Made by a program: the position numbers and the translations under genes. A DNA stretch of 11,935 bases from Bremia lactucae (taxonomy: Eukaryota; Oomycota; Peronosporomycetes; Peronosporales; Peronosporaceae), in assembly GCF_004359215.1 (NCBI RefSeq), contig NC_090610.1:10361863-10373797 (forward strand), read 5' to 3'. This document shows positions 9,113 to 11,935 of this stretch, piece after piece; position 1 is the first letter of the stretch, and each line of letters begins with the position of its first letter. The notes under the pieces are model-generated. The model saw only the letters and a program-made list of their open reading frames with translations, was not told where the DNA came from and searched no databases.

Positions 9113-9487
9113 GGTGACGGCACGGGAGACAGTGCTGGCGATGAGAAATCGTCCTCATCGTCGGAACTAAATAGACTACAACTCGTCTATCAGAATGAGC
9201 CCTCTCACTCGAAGGCTCATAGTCAGCCGCCTGACGTCTATCAGGCGACTGTTCTATCCTTTCGAATCGGCCATTTCGTCCGACTCGCATTCGTAGTCGA
9301 CCTCCAAAGAGGGGTCGTAATCACTTGGTGAATCACCACGTGCACCCGCAACATCTAGTGTTGCGGGAGACGATAACACTACGGCAGACGAAAGAGCTAC
9401 CGTGAAGAGACGTGAGGTGCCACTCGCACTGAAGCAGTGCGTATTCGACTTGTACTGAAGCAGTACAATCGGCAGTGCCCAGTTACA
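9113..9487 (+). repeat. LTR-like arm A (5'-truncated), plus orientation
   Basis: This is the inverted partner of 9615-9972; roughly four-fifths identical by eye with several indels. It starts at the RT break (GGTGACGGCACGGG) and ends GTTACA, a typical TG..CA-type LTR end. It carries hairpins at 9345-9367, 9425-9441 and 9450-9468. Relative to the other arm it has an extra segment of about 30 bp at 9324-9360. LTR identity is inferred from its position beyond pol and its terminal bases. Confidence 0.55.
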
Positions 9488-9614
9488 TATGGTTATTAAA
9501 TTACCGTATCAACGATTCCGTGATCTGTATAGTCCACGAAATCCGCGCGCCTACCAGCAAAATTTGAGCTTAGCAAGAAATATCGTAATTGTAAATTTCT
9601 CCTCGTTGTCAATC
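9488..9614. other. Spacer between inverted arms
   Basis: 127 bp of AT-richer sequence not shared by the arms. If the arms are 3' LTR ends, this is host DNA or a third element's remnant. No gene is seen. Confidence 0.4.
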
Positions 9615-10130
9615 TGTAACATGGCACTGCCGACTTGTACTGCTTCAGAACAAGTCCACTACGCACTCCTTCAGTGCGAGTGGTGCATCACGTCTCTTCA
9701 CGGCAGCTCTTTAGTCTGCCGCAGTATTGTCGTCTCCCGCAACCACGTGAATGCGACCCCTCTTTGGAGGCCAACTATGAATGCGAGTCGATCGAAATGG
9801 CCGACTCGAGGAGAGCAGAACAGTCGTCTGATCGTCGTTGGGCGGCTGACTATGAGCCTTCGAAGGAGAGGGCTCAATCGGATGGACGAGATTATAGCGT
9901 TCGCCATAGCATGTTTGGTTCCCACGATGAGGATGATTCAGCATCGCCAGCACCGTCTCCCGTGCCGTCACCCACACTTATTTCTGTGCGTGGTGATGAC
10001 GATGGCGTTAGCCATCGTAATAATAGTTCTTGTGGTACCCCGTACCCCTGCTCCAGTGGGTACCACTCACGTGGGGTGATCCGTGTCCATGTTGTGTCGA
10101 CAATACGGAACGAGTGAAAGGGGATGTTTA
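9615..10130 (-). repeat. Probable 3' LTR of the minus-strand gypsy half
   Basis: On the minus strand it follows pol and a purine-rich tract (10133-10147) and ends GTTACA at 9615. The part 9972-9615 is the inverted partner of 9113-9487. The 5' edge near 10130 is inferred from the purine tract; no clean TG start was found. About 515 bp would be a normal gypsy LTR length. The opposite strand holds a largely open frame. Confidence 0.45.
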
Positions 10131-10232
10131 CTCCCTTTCTTCACCCTAGGGAAGGGCTCGCATCTCTATTGAGATGCCGATGCGATTGACGTTTTTTGCA
10201 ATCGATTTACACGCGCCAGGGGCGCGCGTTTT
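10116..10232. repeat. Cluster of consecutive hairpins after pol
   Basis: Adjacent inverted repeats: GAAAGGG..CCCTTTC (10116-10139), the CCCTAGGG palindrome (10144-10151), GCATCTC-TATT-GAGATGC (10160-10177), CGATTG..CAATCG (10183-10204) and CGCGCC-AGG-GGCGCG (10212-10226). They fill the gap between the pol end and the proposed LTR. Confidence 0.75.
10133..10147 (-). other. Candidate polypurine tract
   Basis: The minus strand reads AGGGTGAAGAAAGGG between the end of pol and the LTR-like region, where the plus-strand primer of a gypsy element should be. One T interrupts it. Confidence 0.4.
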
Positions 10233-10357
10233 TCAATGGACCCTCTAATCCATCTGATGAGTCTCGTTATACTAACAGACGAGGCCCTCAACGTCAACAA
10301 CAAGCTGAGAACGAGGCTCCCATCTGTCATACGAAGGTGAATAACTGCGCTAGTTAA

Positions 10358-10870
10358 CCAGATAACTCATTCGCTGCCCCTTCACATCACGGTGGTTTTG
10401 AATACGTTCCACAAGGAACCGTTGGCCACCGCGAAAATCCACCAATGGTTGTGGTGGAGGAGGTAAAATTAGATCCGAACCGTGTGTCGGATCAAGAGTC
10501 GAAGATCGACAAACGCGACCGCTACCTCCATGTATTGGAGGACGGTCTTGAACACGAGCGCGGTAAGCGTCACTCGTTGGAGCAGACGGTGCAGGCTCAC
10601 TATATCGAACGGTTGGAAAACCGTTCGAAGAGTGCGTACTCAATGTTGGAGTACGAACGGAAATATCACGCTCTTCGTGATGAGCTGTCGTCAGCTTATC
10701 GCAGTTTCGAGGATCTTCGGACCCGACATGAGAATTTTCAGATTCAGCATGAGAATCTGGTTCGTGACCACAAGAATCTTTTAGGGATTCTTGACAAGGG
10801 TGGTCAGATCCGTCCTTGGAAGAAACCGCGTACTAACGGTACGGGCGGAGCCGACCAAAGTAAAACATAG
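10358..10870 (+). other. Antisense open frame, coiled-coil reading
   Basis: 171 codons without a stop lie on the strand opposite the integrase linker and chromodomain; the first ATG is at 10445. From about 10500 the reading is rich in E, R, L, H and Y with heptad-like spacing (VLEDGLEHERGKRHSLEQTV, then LRDELSSAYRSFEDLRTRHE), followed by a basic tail (RPWKKPRTNG). The same phase continues upstream to 9635 with only three stops (10115-10117, 10187-10189, 10355-10357), reaching into the LTR-like region. No family recognised. It may be an antisense accessory ORF, or a shadow produced by codon bias in pol. Confidence 0.3.
10605..10628. repeat. Perfect hairpin, 10-bp stem, GGAA loop
   Basis: TCGAACGGTT and AACCGTTCGA flank a four-base loop. 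It lies in the integrase-chromodomain linker on the minus strand and in the antisense coiled-coil frame on the plus strand. Confidence 0.95.
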
Positions 10871-11935
10871 GATGCGTTTGCATTCTACGTGGCAATTCTG
10901 TTGTGTACGCATTGCCTCCGCGATGCAGTACACGGAGTGGCCCAATGAACTTGGGTAGTAGTTTACTGCTACCCATATTAGTAACTACACGCTTAGGTAA
11001 ATTTACCGTATAGAGTAGTACTAGGTCATTAATTTTTAAATGAAAGAACATTTGCTCTTCCATGTTTGTCTGCGTCCCGTTTCTAACGGTCCACTGCGTT
11101 AGCAATGAAATCCTTACGAAACGGATTACTGATTCTCGAGCCATCAGAAATTTTTCTGCTGACTCATTTGTTTTATCTTTTCCAGTGCGCACAAAGCGCA
11201 CTGCTATGAGATCTTTCTCATCTTCGATGTCGATTGCTTCGACATCACTCGCGTTGTTGGTAACTTCGAAGCGTGATGAGCATGAGCCAGAAATGGTTTT
11301 CTCGTGCGAGCCCTCTTAAACTAGAGGATCCTTCTAAATGGGTGGGTATGCGTGGATGGCGTAAGCCATTCACGAAGAACGGTGTATGCTTTGTAGACGC
11401 ATGCACCTAATTATTGATGGCGAATTCGACCATCGGTAAAAACTCGCTCCAATTTTCGGACACGATTGGACGTAACCTCGAAGTATCTCTTCAAGGTCGC
11501 GATTTGCGAGTTGCGTCTGGACATCCGTCTCTGAATGATTAGAAGTTGACATAGTCAGCCGAGTTCCGCAAGATCGGATCACGGATTGTTAAAACTCCGT
11601 CGTGAACCGTAAATCTCTATCCGAGACCAGTTCACGGGTAAACAGTGCAGTTTGAATATCGTGTCGATAAAGAACGGGCACAACCCGGAGCCAGGATCAG
11701 TTCTGGTACTGCAACAAGATGTACCATCTTGCTATATCTGTTTACAAAAACAAGGATTCCATTATTTTTGTGACGGCTTCATGAAATCCGAAGACGAAGT
11801 CCATAGATATGGACTGCCAACATTCTGCCGGAAGTGGGAAAGTTTTGAAAGGTGCAAAAGATGAAGGGCTAGGCTTCATCCGTCGACATACCTCGCAAGC
11901 ACGAAAGTACCTGCGCACGAAGTGATACTAACGGG

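Larger units (their letters stand above)
7331..9113 (+). pseudogene. Gypsy gag end, protease and partial RT (truncated)
   Basis: From about 7331 the reading RGAQPPTDPATS resembles the gag-to-protease linker. After a frame change near 7437 the aspartic-protease motif ALVDCGVSNNF appears (D codon 7507-7509), then VRLATGASITVTK and GFPWL in shifted frames. From 8019 one frame runs into RT with three TAA stops (8352-8354, 8595-8597, 8628-8630). RT landmarks are KQWPLPRVQV, IVHAFNRLNDATVPAQTPIPR, motif A SSMDLMHGLYQI (D codon 9006-9008) and STPSGMLWEWLVIPQ. The protein then leaves the family abruptly at 9113, before motif B and the YxDD box. RNase H is absent. Family role: polyprotein maturation and reverse transcription; this copy is dead. 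Confidence 0.88.
7331..11935. mobile_element. Rearranged Ty3/gypsy (chromodomain) retroelement remains
   Basis: The block comprises a plus-strand gag-end/protease/RT fragment, two inverted LTR-like arms, and a minus-strand integrase-chromodomain fragment that continues past the window. A PR-RT-INT-chromodomain makeup places it in Ty3/gypsy; INT after RT excludes copia order. The halves point toward each other, so this is either two nested or adjacent copies or one copy with an inverted 3' half. All frames are broken. Confidence 0.85.
10233..11935 (-). pseudogene. Gypsy integrase with chromodomain, degenerate and partial
   Basis: Read leftward from the window edge: the CxxC end of the HHCC zinc finger (CEVC, 11886-11897), the core with SMDFVFGF (D codon 11799-11801) and SDRD (D codon 11619-11621), then TDVQTQLAN, where the catalytic E is replaced by Q (codon 11511-11513). 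After frameshifts one frame runs 11201 to 10233: GSSKLLPKFIGPL (GPF/Y module), RLRPYR, a Ser/Asp/Pro-rich linker, then a chromodomain (FLVERIQNHRDV, MSYLVN, WEPRSQLVVDVEGLV). In that frame the stops are TAG at 10833-10835, 10350-10352, 10272-10274 and 10245-10247, plus a final TGA at 10233-10235; a TAA at 11589-11591 lies in the core. At least the first two TAGs replace an expected Q or W codon. Family role: integrates cDNA, with the chromodomain guiding it to heterochromatin. Confidence 0.9.

Noticed and set aside
10445..10870. Coiled-coil frame taken as a sense gag gene
   Set aside because: The opposite strand carries the integrase-chromodomain in one frame with clear family motifs, so this cannot be ordinary gag; kept only as a possible antisense ORF.
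11652..11864. Plus-strand 70-codon open frame near the right edge
   Set aside because: Antisense shadow of the integrase core, whose SMDFVFGF motif is on the minus strand.

Overview
The window looks like nuclear DNA of an oomycete (Phytophthora / downy-mildew type). The evidence is a protein-kinase gene with two short GT-AG introns (77 and 75 bp), a decayed Mutator-like element whose transposase begins with a FAR1-type zinc domain and carries its own intron, and two decayed Ty3/gypsy halves with a chromodomain integrase. Nothing prokaryotic is visible (no operons, Shine-Dalgarno sites, CRISPR, tRNA or rRNA). The lineage is inferred from remembered family resemblance, not from a search.

Layout: 1-748 is AT-rich gene-free DNA with several strong inverted repeats. 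749-2571 (minus strand) is the only gene that looks intact: a 556-residue Aurora/Ipl1-like Ser/Thr kinase in three exons. 3038-6066 is an end-to-end MULE: about 165-180 bp imperfect terminal inverted repeats, a 9-bp target-site duplication matching at 8 of 9 positions, and an antisense transposase broken by several frameshifts and stops. 6076-7330 holds no recognisable gene apart from a small cysteine-bearing open frame.

7331-11935 is retrotransposon wreckage. On the plus strand, 7331-9113 encodes the gag end, protease and the N-terminal half of reverse transcriptase, and stops abruptly inside RT. On the minus strand, 10233-11935 (running off the window) encodes the integrase zinc-finger end, catalytic core, GPF/Y module, a linker and a chromodomain. 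Between them lie two oppositely oriented LTR-like arms (9113-9487 and 9615-9972) around a 127-bp spacer. The halves point at each other and together make most of one pol gene, so one element with an inverted 3' half is as good a model as two elements tail to tail.

Two signals deserve attention. First, the gypsy DNA is packed with short perfect stem-loops (stems 8-12 bp, tiny loops), roughly twenty times more than chance by a hand estimate and unlike the kinase gene. Second, a plus-strand frame antisense to the LTR and chromodomain region stays nearly open for about 410 codons and ends in a 171-codon stop-free, strongly coiled-coil reading. It could be an antisense accessory ORF of the retroelement.

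The kinase presumably serves mitosis in the host. The MULE and gypsy remnants are independent insertions and do not work with it as a system.
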